DNA of 64,000 nucleotides from Gracilaria domingensis (GCA_022539475.1 VCMS01000027.1:62001-126000); one strand, 5' to 3'. Shown: positions 34,406 to 45,641, counted from the stretch's first letter. The notes: a model not told the origin generated them from the letters alone. A program made the numbers and translations.

Positions 34406-35337
34406 GATTAAAATTGACAACCACGCAAATCCAAGAATGCTAGAGCCTGATTTGAACCACTGCATTTTCGTCTCGTTCTCAGAAGCATTGCTCCAATAAA
34501 ATATCATTTTCGATTTGTCCATAAATTGGCTTTGGTGTAGTAAGAGCGTGACACAAGTGCATGACTACAAACAAAATCTCGACAGCAAATTTGGAATGCT
34601 TTATTCCGCACTTCTTCCGGCTCGCAGCTCGACGTAGCTGCCAGGCTCCAACTCCGCAGCTCGGCGCCCTATTGTGCAACCGTTCATCCTTCGATATTCT
34701 TTTCTTTCTCCTCTGGAACCTATTCTTCTGAGTCCCACAGGCCCTTACTACCTTAACAGTTTTGAATTTTTGTTTTGTCGAAAACACTTCTTGCTATGAC
34801 CTAAAGGGTCGACCGTGATGAGCGAATGTATAATGATAATGATTCCCCTGTTCTCTGTACAAGCTTCGCAAAATCTTGCGAATGTATAATCATGGGAGCG
34901 AAAAAATTACTATATTGTAAGCAGTACACAGCAATGAACGAAACTGCCAAGAAATAGCGAGCAGATTTATCCTTCGTGGAGCGCCCCGAACGTCCCGATA
35001 TGACTATCGAGACTGGATTCGTTCTATAGTTAGCCACAGTCACAAAGCACAACGCCACCAACAGGCTTTTCCAACAGGATATAAGCAGAAACCGCAGCGT
35101 GGCAAGGCCGACTCGGCACGATCCCTGCTCGTTTCTTTTCCCTTCTCACCCGTCCTCTTTTTCTCACATGCACGTTTTTGTCGATCACGAATCTCTTAGG
35201 TTCATGGACATTTTGCTGTGTTTCGCGGCAGCACAATCAGCTCAGGCCAAGTTATCATTGTAATTTGTATAACTTGCCCTGCACGCATCTTTTTCTTCGA
35301 AGATATTCATGGTTTCCGAGCAATTGTTTCGAAACAA
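34406..35337. other. Intergenic and 5' flank of the membrane-protein gene
   Basis: No gene was recognised. Near the right end a TATA-like GATATAAGC lies at about 35079-35087. A short ATG frame at 35204-35263 (MDILLCFAAAQSAQAKLSL) precedes the main ATG at 35338 in another frame. It looks like a hydrophobic leader and could be an upstream ORF, or a first exon joined to the main frame by a short 5' intron. Confidence 0.35.
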
Positions 35338-36396
35338 ATGTTCATCCCTATTCGTGCCCAGTTCTTTAGTCTTCTGGTGACACTTGTTTTTGTCGCAACA
35401 GAGCTGGGTGCTCTATGGGCCGCAAAGACCTTCAATGTGGTGCTAGAGACGCGAAGGCTCCGCACGAGGTTCAATATTTGTCTGCGCCGCCATTGTCGCC
35501 GACTGCGTATAATCGCCGCCCTTCTTTTGATTTCATTCCTGGCGTTGGAGGCGTTAACGTCAAATTTTACACATACTGCATTTCGAGATGAGAAAAAGCG
35601 TGAAGAATGTCTTCGGCTCGTCCCTCTCAGTGAAGAATCTGCTCCAAGCGTGCTGCACGACCCGCAGTCGGAAATCATACTTTTCCGGTGCTTGAGTTTT
35701 GACGGTACACTCTTTGGACAGAGCTTAGGAAGCCTCAATCTCGCGAGTTTCAATGTATCATGCGAGGAGAGATCCCATTATTCTTACAACAATTCTTTGC
35801 GGCTGGAAAGATCAACGTCTTCTGCACAGTTAAGCTGTAGAAATTTTACCTTTACGGACATTTCAGGGGAGGAAGAAGTATCCGAGTTATGTTCTTTCCA
35901 CGAAGTCGTTGGGAATGTATTCTTTCTGAGTGCTCGGTTCTTCGAAGATCCACCAGAACAGGACACGTTCTTTTCCACGGTAATACAACCTGATGTTATT
36001 CCTCTGATTCCAAAGATTATAGAACGCTACTTTCATTTTTTCCTTCAGGACCCAGAAACAGAAGAGCTGTACGCCAGGGAAGTCATGTTTACGGATTTGA
36101 TACGGACGCAATGTTTGTTTCCATCTGAGACAACGGAAGGAGTCACTGTTTCTACCACTATTCTTGCTTTTCTTGGTGCCATTTGGGTCTCTGTGATCAT
36201 AAGCGTAATCGTGTTAAGGATAGTGATTCGAAAGAAAATTCTCATCAACTTGAGCGATCCTTTCGTGTGGACGAGACAACAGTTTGAGAATGGAACAGCA
36301 TTCTCGGACCATATCAGTATAGATGAGCAGGGCTTTGTCCGCATATCCGTTTGCAATAATGAGCGGCAAATAGTAAATCCTGTACCAAGGGCTTAA
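35338..36396 (+). CDS. Three-pass membrane protein with lumenal Cys/N-glycan domain (352 aa)
   Basis: From the first in-frame ATG (35338) the protein has hydrophobic segments at about 9-29 (FFSLLVTLVFVATELGALWA), 57-74 (RIIAALLLISFLALEAL) and 272-297 (STTILAFLGAIWVSVIISVI). Between the second and third lies a 200-residue region with several cysteines and four N-glycosylation sequons (NFT at 76, NVS at 139, NNS near 151, NFT at 169), which points to a lumenal or extracellular domain. A Lys/Arg-rich turn (RKKILIN) and a short tail follow the third segment. No family was recognised. Only 62 bases separate it from the remnant at 36459 on the same strand, so the two may once have been expressed together or fused. 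The frame is intact. Confidence 0.65.
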   Translation: MFIPIRAQFFSLLVTLVFVATELGALWAAKTFNVVLETRRLRTRFNICLRRHCRRLRIIAALLLISFLALEALTSNFTHTAFRDEKKREECLRLVPLSEESAPSVLHDPQSEIILFRCLSFDGTLFGQSLGSLNLASFNVSCEERSHYSYNNSLRLERSTSSAQLSCRNFTFTDISGEEEVSELCSFHEVVGNVFFLSARFFEDPPEQDTFFSTVIQPDVIPLIPKIIERYFHFFLQDPETEELYAREVMFTDLIRTQCLFPSETTEGVTVSTTILAFLGAIWVSVIISVIVLRIVIRKKILINLSDPFVWTRQQFENGTAFSDHISIDEQGFVRISVCNNERQIVNPVPRA

Positions 36397-36458
36397 GATT
36401 CTCATCACAGAATCTTCAAATGAAAGGTTTCAGAAATTCTTAGTTCTTTATTACATAT

Positions 36459-38139
36459 TTGTTTCATAAACAACGAAAATATTCTGAGGACCAACAATAT
36501 TGCATAATACGTAAAAAGCGCTCGACGAGCGATACTATTTTCAGCGTACATTTTGCACAAGAAAAGCATTTGTCGGCTTCCACGCAAAACGTGACAGTCT
36601 GCGACGAACTGTTTGAGGCAGGAGCCAATGGCTGGATGGAGATAATTCAACAAATATGTGGCAATGATTTGGACAACTTTAATATTTTTCTGCATTCCGA
36701 CTTGGCGAAACCAGCAAGGCGAGCTTCTGTTTCCACGGGATCACACACTTCACCAACAACTGAAACAATACTTGATATGACTGTCAATGAGGACGAATCT
36801 GAGGCGGAAGGAAACAAAGCGACACGCGTCGAAAGTGGTAGAGAACGGCAACCAAGCGAAAATGTTATTGATTCGGATAGGACTGGATTTATTGAAGTAT
36901 CAGAGACGGTGGAACTTTCCACGGAAAGAGAGCTTGAATGTCTTTTGCGGAATTTCGGTCTTGAATATAGGTTGCTACGCAGGAGGGACCTTTATTTTGT
37001 ATGGTCATTGGGAAGGTTTGTTAGAGAAAAGGTCTCGCAATCCCGTGCCAATATCTACAGGTTTCTCTGTGATGATAAAAGATTTGATCCATGGATTGGC
37101 TTAACGCCGTTGGATAATCGAGCTGTGGAGCTCACTATTCACTTGGAAAACATATTCGCAGCCTACGGTAGTAACGAGCATGCTTGTAAGGGCCAATCGC
37201 CTGATCGTACGGAACGGAATTGCTATTACGATGAGCTTTGCCGACGCTCTAGATGGAACAGGAACTACAGGTTTGGGGAACTCTGAAGAAAGCGGAACGC
37301 CATCTTACGTTGCACCGACTAAATCCACGGGTTCCACAAAAAGCAAAAGATTCTGGAGGTTTATACCCCGAGGACCGCAGAAGAGTTTAATGGCCGCCAT
37401 TTCGTTCAGAGATTGTGAGAGTACCCTGAAAATACGAATGCAACTCATTCCCGTTTACGAATCCGGGGAAATACAGCCGGGCAAGCACAGCATTACGTTT
37501 AATTGGGCAGAGTGGATTCATAGTTTCGAAGCATGCATGAAAGTGTTAACATACGATTACAACGACGGAGAGCTTTGTAACGTTCGTTCAGCTGAGGAAT
37601 ACATACTCAACTTTACGGATGGAGAGACATCGTCAAACGAAGAGATCGACACACTTTTTTCTGATGAAGTTAGCACACAAAGCAAAGCAGATGCTGTGCA
37701 CTGGAGCGATGCAATGATTGATGATGCCGATGTTGTAGACCAGATTGAGACAGCAAAGGATGACGGGCAGAAAGAAACAGCAGCAGCAGGTGATGATCCG
37801 AGAGCTAAGAAGGAACACCTGGTTGAATGCACATGCAAGCGCAATCAGTACATGCTGAACCAGAGGGCCAAGCGCGTGTTTATTACAGGCACGCAGAAGT
37901 ATTTTTGGGAATGGGAGGGATGGAAAGCGCAGGAGGCGTTCAGGAGAGACAGGTATCCGATCCTGTACGACGCCATCCGCAACTTCATCTGTAACAGCAG
38001 CAGCAACGTCAACTGGGGAGACGTGGTGCAGCACAGGACAAACAGCAGCGGCGAAACGCGAATTTCGATACCGCCGGAAGAAGTTGGGGCTGGTGCGCCC
38101 GCAAATGAGCCGTCGGGAACAGCGGCGCGTCGTGAATGA
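36459..38139 (+). pseudogene. Decayed, shortened paralogue of the 39067-42510 gene
   Basis: Two overlapping frames align with the C-terminal half of the 1147-residue protein next door. The first (to 37286) shares EIIQQICGxDLDNFxxFLxSD, a WSLGR block and TIHLENxFAxY. The second (from about 37315) shares the IRMQLIPVYESG block, EACMKVLTYDY and a C-terminal CxCKRNxYxLxQRAKRVFI block. Compared with the neighbour it lacks the N-terminal 460 residues including all three membrane segments, has no upstream ATG, and has lost about 200 residues at the point where the frame changes (37263-37315). I read it as a pseudogene from a tandem duplication. The C-terminal block is far better preserved than the linkers. 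A shortened functional product from the second frame cannot be excluded. Confidence 0.65.
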
Positions 38140-39066
38140 ACGCTCTCGCACGGCGACACGCCGCCGTGGAGGCGCATGCGCCGCTTCGGATGAGGAAGGC
38201 GTGCGCGTGCGGACGCGCGCTCGCGCAGCTGTTGCGGGTGCGAATGGGTGGCCGCGCGATGGCGGCGGATTCGATGCAACTTGTACACGTAGTCCAACCC
38301 GAACAATTACAAGTACAATTCCTTGAGGCGAATTTCACCTTGCGCATTGCGCAAAATACGTATGTAACGTGGTCACGGCAGAGCGAGTCCATTCAGAACG
38401 TGCCAAGTCATGCCAAAGTCCCTCTCCGCATATACAAAACGATGCGTGTCGTGCTGTATGCGTGTCCTGCTGTACGCGTGGCTGCGCTGTGGAGCCTGGA
38501 CAGCGCTCACTCCCCGAAAACGGTGCAAAGTGATGGGGCGCGCGCGCGCTGCGACAGGCGCATCTCAAGTTTGTGCAACTCTGTCTGAGTTGGCAACTCT
38601 GACGCAAGTCTATCAATCACTCCACTTGGTCCACTTTCCAACGCCATCCCACATTGCGCGTCACAATGGCCATTCTGTGTTTGTGTTTCGCAAGAAGGAG
38701 GATTGATTCCAAGTGATATCCTGCGAGTATGACGATACCGCGCGGTATTGTCCTCACCCCTGCAGAATCAACAGTACGCCTTTATGAGCTGGAAGTGCTG
38801 CTGTGGGTAGACACACTTCTCCAGGTAGTTGTCCAATGTAACTCACGTGATCGCACGGCGCCGAGTAGCTGGGGCCGATGCCTAAATAACACGAATTGAG
38901 CACGGCAAGGACGAGCGGGACCTCGCCACATCGTCAATCTTCGTCCCAACCGACTCCTTCCTACTTGCATCGGGCACTCAGCCACCCCACCAGTATTCTC
39001 GTTTGCTTGAGTTGCGTTCCCACTTCCCGTCGAAAATTCTTTACTTCATTTGCAACGTCGCCTGTC
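38140..39066. other. GC-rich spacer and 5' flank of the large membrane gene
   Basis: This spacer contains a GC-rich block (38140-38280) and a stretch around 38370-38560 that is recognisably the same sequence as 43290-43470 downstream of the second paralogue (shared GTCCATTCA..ACGTGCCAAGT and the following 100 bases, diverged). The duplication unit therefore includes 3' flanking DNA. All long frames here are composition artefacts. No TATA box is obvious before 39067. Confidence 0.45.
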
Positions 39067-42000
39067 ATGAACGCGTCCGCCTTCCTTGAATCCGACGAGG
39101 GATTAATGGCCATTTGTGATTTGGTCGACAATCGATGCGCTCTAAATCGTTCAGAACAGCCCGCAATCGTTGTATCGGCCTACTGCGCCGTGTTCCTGCC
39201 ATGGGGTATTCTCGCGTTGTTTGACATGATCAACGAAAGTTGGAAACCCATCTGGAAAGTGTTTGCTCAAAGTGCTTTTCAGCTTTTCATCGCAGTTCCA
39301 ACGATTGGGTACACGATTTACTACATTTACCTCCAAGCTGTTGACCGTGACTACAAGGAGATGTGTGCTGCTATTGTCGCGGTTTGTCTGTCTGCGATCC
39401 ACTTCTTTCGAACGGGATGGGGCTTATGGCAGGCGTACAAGTATTGGAAATGGGTCAAGAAATGTTTGTGGCATTTGCACCAACACGGGTACAGTTTGAT
39501 AGATGTTGAATATGATACTTATCGTGAGAGGCACAAAAGTCGAACCAAGCAGTTCCCTCGGCACATCCGACGCTCTGTTCGAAGAATGATGTACAAAACT
39601 TTCGATTCTATTCGGAATAATTTCATGAACTTGATTGAGAGTAATGAGTCGAGCACACATAGTGGATCCGCTTCCAATGACCCAGAAGAAGATATTCAAG
39701 TTGATATTGCTCAAAACAGGGGCAACAATCTATTCCTACAGGTCCTTCACGAAATTCGAATATACTTGCGGGAGGCAATGGAGAAGGCTTTTAATTGTTT
39801 ACAGGCTCGTCTTTCTGATCTTGTTCAACAAAATCGAGGTCGTCCGTTTCGCCTTGAAAGAAACAAGTCGGATATTGATGCGACAGATGCCAAGTTGCTG
39901 CATGAGCTTTCACTGGAAATGAAGGTAAATAGCTCTGTCATTGATAACGAATTCTTTGAATGTGATATTCCTTTCGATGTGAATTTTTCAAGGCTACGCT
40001 CCCCAAAAAAATGGTTTTCGTCAACAGAGCCATGGTTTACACCTCGCTACACTCGGGACGCGAGGATGAGGTACATGGTTCCGCTTCTTGCACAGTATGG
40101 AAGAAAGTGGCTTCAAGACTCTGTGAAGGTGAAAAGAATCGTGAAGAGAGATCATTTCTACATTTGTGCTGGATTCTCAATGGGACACTTCGTGAGGTAT
40201 GCAAAGATGTTATTATCGGGCTCTCCTTGTGAATCAATCGAGGAGAGCAGAGCATGTAACTGGTCCAAGACATGGTCATCTGTTCTCATGTGGAGGAAAT
40301 ATATGCCCTTCGAATTCAATGGTAACATTGGCATGCCTTTTGGATCCAAGCCACACAAAAACTTTATTTCTGTGCCAACGTTCCCCAGGTTTCATTCAAA
40401 AACCAAACGCCTAGTTGACAGTCTTCCAGACGAACTGTTTGAAACAGAAACCAACGAGAAGCTGGAGATAATTCAACAAATTTGTGGGAAGGACTTGGAC
40501 AACTTTATGGTTTTTCTGAATTCAGACGTAGTGAACCCAGCCAAGGAACCAAGTGTTGCCTCCGGATCGCAGAGATCTCTGAGTTCTAAAGCAGCACTTG
40601 TTTCGAACGGCTCCCAACGGGGGGATGTGGATGATGACATATCTGAATCGAAAGGAATGAAAGAGGCACATGGCGGAAGTGGTAGAAGAGCTCAATCAAG
40701 CGAAGATGTTATCGAAGAGGATACGGCTGAAACTACAGAAATTTCAAATCAAGTGGAAAGAGATCTTCAATCCCTTGAGTATGTCACAGCTTGTGACGGT
40801 CATATTGATATATGGTCGTTGGGAAGGGTTGTTAATGAGAAGTTCTCAGAATTTGATGCCAGAATTGGCACGTTTCTCTGTTCTGGGAGCGTATTTAGCC
40901 CCTACCACAAGTCGTACTCCGAAACACGAGTTGTACAGTTCACAATTCATTTGGAAAACTTATTCGCTACCTACAGTGGTTCGATGCTGCGTACTGGACG
41001 AGAGACGACGGATAATCACGATCGGAATCGTTATTACGAGGATGTTTGCGGGAAGCCAACAGGACGTCGCCCGCTGTTCGCAAAGGAGAACCAGATACCG
41101 GTCTGCGCTTCTGAATCGTACTACTGGGATCTATGGGATTTACCGCGATGCACACCTCCCGCTCTCGGAGATAGTGATGTCCAAGAGTTGTTTAAAGGCA
41201 CAGGAATTGAAAATGGGGGCATTAAGATTATAGGGTATATCATGGGGATCGTACGCGACGGTTTAGCGAAGTGGACAAACGAAAATATTCAACAGAATTT
41301 GGGCAAGGAAGAGTGGAGTCCAAAAGTTGTTGTGCGTTCGACACAAGTTGAATTTGATGCGAGTGATGAACTTCGCGAGAACTTCACACAATATATGGAC
41401 AGTGAATTGAGCCGGCCTGAAATTCGCAATACAACCCAATGCGTTCGTGTTCTGTGGGAATGTCAGAAGCATCTTGTGCAGGCGATAAATGATAACGTAT
41501 ATGGACCGTCAGACATCCATTTAATGTTACTGTGCATACTGGGTTTCCCAGCCTTGCTTTTTGACGTCGAAAGGCTTCCGGACTTGAATGAATGCTTTTT
41601 TGACGAACAACATCCGGATTTGAAAACCTTTGAAGAAACTGGAAGTGCAATTTCCACTGCATCGACTAACTCAACGAATGACTCGAAAATCAAAATGTTA
41701 TATAAGTTTATGCCTCGTGGATCCGGAGAGAGATTATCGACAGCCGTTTCATTCAGAGTATGTGAGAATACCCTGAAAATACGAATGCAACTCATTCCCG
41801 TATACGAAAGTGGGCTCATACAGCTACAACAGCACAGTGTTACTTTTAAATGGGTAGAGTGGATTCATGGTTTCGAAGCATGCATGAAGGTGTTAACATA
41901 CGATTACGGCGATAGGGAGCTTTGTGAAATTCGTACCGATGAGGACTCCTCCTCCCAATCTGAGTCGGAGGCACTGGTTTTTAGCAATACGGCTATCGGC

Positions 42001-42510
42001 AACAATTACGATACCGAAGAAGATCACGATCCAAAAGAAGCAGAGTCGAGGTCAAATGCGAAGATCGAGGCCAGTGGTGCAGAGGAAGGTAGCAAAGAAA
42101 GCGAATCAAATGTTGTACAAGACAGTGATGCAATTATTGCCGAAACTGAAGAGGGCATGGAGGGAGCAGATGATGAAAGGAACGAAAGCACAGCAGCAGA
42201 ATGGGATGATACGGCAGGTGGACATGGCGGTACAGGATTAGAAGAACAGGTGGTTGAATGTGCATGCAAGCGCAATCGGTACAGACTGACCCAGAGGGCC
42301 AAGCGCGTGTTCATCAGGGGGACGCAGAAGTACTTCTGGGAATGGAATGGATGGAAGGCGCAGAAGGCGTTCGGGGGGGACAGGTATCCCATCCTGTACG
42401 AAGACAGCGGAAGCGAAAACGGAAAAGACAACGGCGACACAAATGGCGGCGACGTGGAGCGGCCCAAGATGAACAGCCTAGGCGAAACGCGAATTCCGAT
42501 GCCGCCGTAA
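39067..42510 (+). CDS. Large three-TM protein of an unrecognised, tandemly duplicated family (1147 aa)
   Basis: The first in-frame ATG is at 39067; the frame is open further upstream but has no earlier ATG. The N-terminus has three hydrophobic segments at about 32-54 (AIVVSAYCAVFLPWGILALF), 65-89 (VFAQSAFQLFIAVPTIGYTI) and 98-121 (CAAIVAVCLSAIHFF). A long, mainly polar and probably cytosolic part follows. It has an Arg-rich juxtamembrane stretch, a segment rich in aromatics (KKWFSSTEPWFTPRYTRDAR), a QQICGKDLDNF block at about 466-486, an IRMQLIPVYESG..EACMKVLTYDY block from about 904, an acidic Glu/Ser linker, and a basic Cys/Trp block from about 1064 (CACKRNRYRLTQRAKRVFI then TQKYFWEWNGWKAQ). 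Its partial copy upstream conserves the last three blocks. No family was recognised and I assign no function. Membrane-anchored signalling or nuclear-facing roles are only guesses. Confidence 0.75.
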   Translation: MNASAFLESDEGLMAICDLVDNRCALNRSEQPAIVVSAYCAVFLPWGILALFDMINESWKPIWKVFAQSAFQLFIAVPTIGYTIYYIYLQAVDRDYKEMCAAIVAVCLSAIHFFRTGWGLWQAYKYWKWVKKCLWHLHQHGYSLIDVEYDTYRERHKSRTKQFPRHIRRSVRRMMYKTFDSIRNNFMNLIESNESSTHSGSASNDPEEDIQVDIAQNRGNNLFLQVLHEIRIYLREAMEKAFNCLQARLSDLVQQNRGRPFRLERNKSDIDATDAKLLHELSLEMKVNSSVIDNEFFECDIPFDVNFSRLRSPKKWFSSTEPWFTPRYTRDARMRYMVPLLAQYGRKWLQDSVKVKRIVKRDHFYICAGFSMGHFVRYAKMLLSGSPCESIEESRACNWSKTWSSVLMWRKYMPFEFNGNIGMPFGSKPHKNFISVPTFPRFHSKTKRLVDSLPDELFETETNEKLEIIQQICGKDLDNFMVFLNSDVVNPAKEPSVASGSQRSLSSKAALVSNGSQRGDVDDDISESKGMKEAHGGSGRRAQSSEDVIEEDTAETTEISNQVERDLQSLEYVTACDGHIDIWSLGRVVNEKFSEFDARIGTFLCSGSVFSPYHKSYSETRVVQFTIHLENLFATYSGSMLRTGRETTDNHDRNRYYEDVCGKPTGRRPLFAKENQIPVCASESYYWDLWDLPRCTPPALGDSDVQELFKGTGIENGGIKIIGYIMGIVRDGLAKWTNENIQQNLGKEEWSPKVVVRSTQVEFDASDELRENFTQYMDSELSRPEIRNTTQCVRVLWECQKHLVQAINDNVYGPSDIHLMLLCILGFPALLFDVERLPDLNECFFDEQHPDLKTFEETGSAISTASTNSTNDSKIKMLYKFMPRGSGERLSTAVSFRVCENTLKIRMQLIPVYESGLIQLQQHSVTFKWVEWIHGFEACMKVLTYDYGDRELCEIRTDEDSSSQSESEALVFSNTAIGNNYDTEEDHDPKEAESRSNAKIEASGAEEGSKESESNVVQDSDAIIAETEEGMEGADDERNESTAAEWDDTAGGHGGTGLEEQVVECACKRNRYRLTQRAKRVFIRGTQKYFWEWNGWKAQKAFGGDRYPILYEDSGSENGKDNGDTNGGDVERPKMNSLGETRIPMPP

Positions 42511-44288
42511 GATGGCGGGACTGGTGTGAACATAAAGGGGCTCTCGGGAGCACCGCCGCCTCGTGGGTGAACGCAGTTGTACGGCGAGTCGCTGTTCCGC
42601 GGCGGAGGAGGAGACACTCGGGGCCGCTTGAACAACTCATCATGGAGCTGCCTCGCGCTCGCGCATCGGTCGGTCATTCGTTGTACAGAAGTACGTCAGA
42701 TTTGATTGTTATGAATCTTAATTTGGGTTTTGTCAATACATTCCAAAACTTTCAAATTGCTACATTGATGCACCCTGTACACGTGCCAATTGTAGCTGTA
42801 CACGTAGCTGAAGATATGAGACGAACGAGTGGAGGGGAAGGATTTGAGTTTGATCTTCACAACTTGCTATGTATCGTGTACCACGCGTCCGTGTGTACGC
42901 TTGTACCCGTTTATGCGCTGCGCCCGAGGGAGACGCGTGCTCCCCTCAACTGCAGGAATACAGCGGCGCACGGCGCAGACGACCTGCAAGGTGCAATGCC
43001 TCGGACTTGCCACGAACTTCCACGTTGCGCGTTCGGAACGCATCCGACCGCGCGACATGAGCAGAGGGAGCAGGCGCGAATGGCGATTCAGTCGATGGGT
43101 GATGGTGCGGCATCGAGCACATACGAGCCGTCAAAAGCGCCTCCAACGAGCGGGAAAACGTACTTGTCGTTTGAGACTCTGCTGCGCTGCGGAGGAGATA
43201 CGGCGGCGCGCCTGCGCGTTCGCGCAGCAGTCGCTCACCTGAGGCGTCGCTGTGCGGCACCGCGGCGAAAAGCGGGTCAAAGACGAGTGAATGGCAGCTG
43301 GAGTGCGTCCATTCAACACGTGCCAAGTGCTACGAACGTCCGTTTCCGTATTTCGGGAACTGCGCAGGGTGTGTTCCTACGTGTGTGCGACGGAAGGCTG
43401 CGAAGTGAGGTGCTCACGTGATGGAAACGATGAAAAGTAATCGGGTGTGCGCGATGCCATGGACTGGCGCACAGGCGAATGTAGAACAGCTCCGAGATTT
43501 GCTCTATTTGGCGCTAACATAGAATCCAAATTAATGAATAACCAGTTCCGTTTGCTTCGGCCAGCTTTCTCTTTCCTATTCGTGCCCATCACGTACTGGG
43601 CTTCTGCTGATTTCATACGTGCCGAAAATGAAAATTCGTGCTGATATCATGACAAAAAAAGCTAACTGGAACTGTTTTCACAATTTATCTCAATGCACTC
43701 TGTATTACTTCCGTTTATGATCAAAAAGGGGTTCTGGCCTTAAGGGACCCTACATTCGATTGTTGATGGTTGTTAATGATGACTTTAATAGATCATACAA
43801 CACGTGGTAGTTTGAATACTGGTGTGTGCGACAATTTATTGTTACACCACTTTGTTTTGTCTGCTTCTATATAACAGGTGTCCTAGTAGCAGCCGTTACG
43901 ACTGCTACGTCCGAAACAATTCCTTTGTCGTATCTACTTCCTTATTCTGAAAGCTGTGTGACTATTTTGTAAGAAAGAGATGGTTGAGTGAAGTCTGGCC
44001 TTCTCCGATGGAGGGGAAGGCCGGCTCACGCTCCTTTAATACAGATCTTGTAGAAGTCCAGAGATATCTACGACTATCCTACAAGCTGTCTACTGTCTTG
44101 TGCTGGCTCGCAGCACGTGAGCTACAAGCCTCGGACGGTGATCAAGCGTCACGATGGCTTGTAGGCTGTCTTCTGTGTTACAATTTCTCTTTTGGATACG
44201 AAATGGTGCAAGTTCTCAAAACCCCTTTTCCCGTCTGCACCTGCCATTGGGAGGTCTTCATGAAGACCTTCGTGCCTTCTTGACCGGC
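42511..44288. other. GC-rich 3' flank, then ordinary intergenic DNA
   Basis: From 42540 to about 43440 the DNA is GC-rich and keeps long artefactual frames open. Its right part matches the flank at 38370-38560. From 43440 to 44288 the composition is ordinary. Short repeats of CTTGTAGGCTGTCTTCTG-like words occur at 44080-44180. No gene was recognised. Confidence 0.45.
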
Positions 44289-45641
44289 CTAACAAGCTTC
44301 GCCTGGGCCACAAACGACGAACGACTCGTCTGATGGCGGAGGAGCCAAGGGTGGTGCTCCAGGAGCCGCGAAAGCTGTAGCAGGCAAGGCCCCTCCGGGG
44401 CCTCCTCCAGGAAATGGCTTTGCAGCTGCTACAGGCACAGGAGCGGGAGTAACACATGTTGTTCCAGCAACCTCACCCACCTTTTCATCCAAATTCTCAA
44501 AGTCTGCTTTCACGTAAAACTCAGAATCTGGATCGCTTGCAATATTTTTCAGGTAATTCTCGTTCGGGGCTCCAATCCCAATCGCCACTAGTGATATTCC
44601 ATCCTGTTTGATCTGATTGGCTATTGGAGCTATCCCACTGTAGCCATCTGTAAGCAGAATAATCGATCTTGTACCTAGTCCAGACTTCACCAGATCATAA
44701 CAGGCTTCTAATCCCTTATTGATGTTTGTTCCACCTCTGCGCTGATTTGCAGGCAGTACTTGGGCGGTGAATACTCCAAGGCTAGTCGTGCTCGAAAGTT
44801 GCTGAACACGATGATCAAATTTGATGGCTGAAAGCTTCGTTTGAACGAATGGATTGACGATCTCTACTGCAATGTCGGTCACAAAGTTCTTTTGTTTTCC
44901 CCAATTAGCTGATGAAATGGACCCACTTTCATCCAAAGCGAAGCACACATGATCCAGAGGGCATGTCTTCTGACAAGCGAAGAACTTGACGTATTTCTGC
45001 GCCAACGATAGGCCCTTGAGTACATTCACTGAAACCTTGGAATAGTACTCAGGTTTGCTCGCCAAACCTTTCAGATATTGCTCATTTGCCGGGTTTCCAA
45101 CAGCAATACTGAACAGGTTAAACTCGAACAGCGGTGCTTTTGCGAGTGTGCCAGCGATTGCTGGCGAGGGTAGTGTCTTGAAACCATCGGAGATGACAAA
45201 GATGTTTTGCTTGTTGCCCTTCACTTCGTCAATGCATGCTTTGAAAGCATCCTGGAAAGACCTGAACTCGCCGCCCACGCTGGAGTCAAGGGATTGAAAG
45301 AATGCTGTCTTGCCAGTAATCCTAGTCTGTGACAGTTCCGAGGTCTCTTGAAATCCAAAAGCCGAAAAGTGGGGGACGGTGTTGCTATCCTTCAGTATTT
45401 CGTTCACAACATTTTTTATGAAGGTAACGGCCTCCTGTTTCGGCATCGAGCAGCTCTGGTCCACGACGAAACAAACATCCAACTCACATTTTTGTGTTGC
45501 TTGCCTCATGCTTTCTCCAATTGGAAAGGCACTCCCCGGGCCTGCTACAGATACGGAGGCTGCTTCCTGTGCTCGGCACACCTTGGATACGAGTAGGACC
45601 ACGAAGACGAAAGAGAAGGAAATGAAACGACAGCCAGCCAT
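44289..45641 (-). CDS. Secreted protein with two von Willebrand factor A domains (450 aa)
   Basis: A single intact frame begins at the ATG at 45641. Residues 1-24 form a signal peptide (FVFVVLLVSKVCRA before the likely cut). The first vWA domain spans about 54-215, with a MIDAS DxSxS at 61-65 (DQSCS) and an SDG at 151-153, but no clear MIDAS threonine. The second spans about 232-395, with DESGS at 237-241, RRGGTNINKG (Thr 305) and LLTDG (Asp 332), so its metal site looks complete. A Pro/Gly/Ala-rich tail with two cysteines (VVCGPGEAC) ends the protein. vWA domains bind protein partners through a divalent metal, and secreted forms act in adhesion, matrix or cell wall. The gene has no intron and has a clear TATA box upstream. 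Specific partner unknown. Confidence 0.9.
   Translation of the reverse strand: MAGCRFISFSFVFVVLLVSKVCRAQEAASVSVAGPGSAFPIGESMRQATQKCELDVCFVVDQSCSMPKQEAVTFIKNVVNEILKDSNTVPHFSAFGFQETSELSQTRITGKTAFFQSLDSSVGGEFRSFQDAFKACIDEVKGNKQNIFVISDGFKTLPSPAIAGTLAKAPLFEFNLFSIAVGNPANEQYLKGLASKPEYYSKVSVNVLKGLSLAQKYVKFFACQKTCPLDHVCFALDESGSISSANWGKQKNFVTDIAVEIVNPFVQTKLSAIKFDHRVQQLSSTTSLGVFTAQVLPANQRRGGTNINKGLEACYDLVKSGLGTRSIILLTDGYSGIAPIANQIKQDGISLVAIGIGAPNENYLKNIASDPDSEFYVKADFENLDEKVGEVAGTTCVTPAPVPVAAAKPFPGGGPGGALPATAFAAPGAPPLAPPPSDESFVVCGPGEAC

Noticed and set aside
35204-35263. Short hydrophobic ATG frame before the membrane-protein gene as a separate gene
   Set aside because: Only 19 codons. It is mentioned as a possible upstream ORF or first exon, but cannot be supported alone.
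42258-43421. 387-codon plus-strand frame overlapping the end of the large membrane gene
   Set aside because: It is a shadow of the real gene in another frame that then runs through GC-rich flank. The homology to the paralogue is in the other frame.
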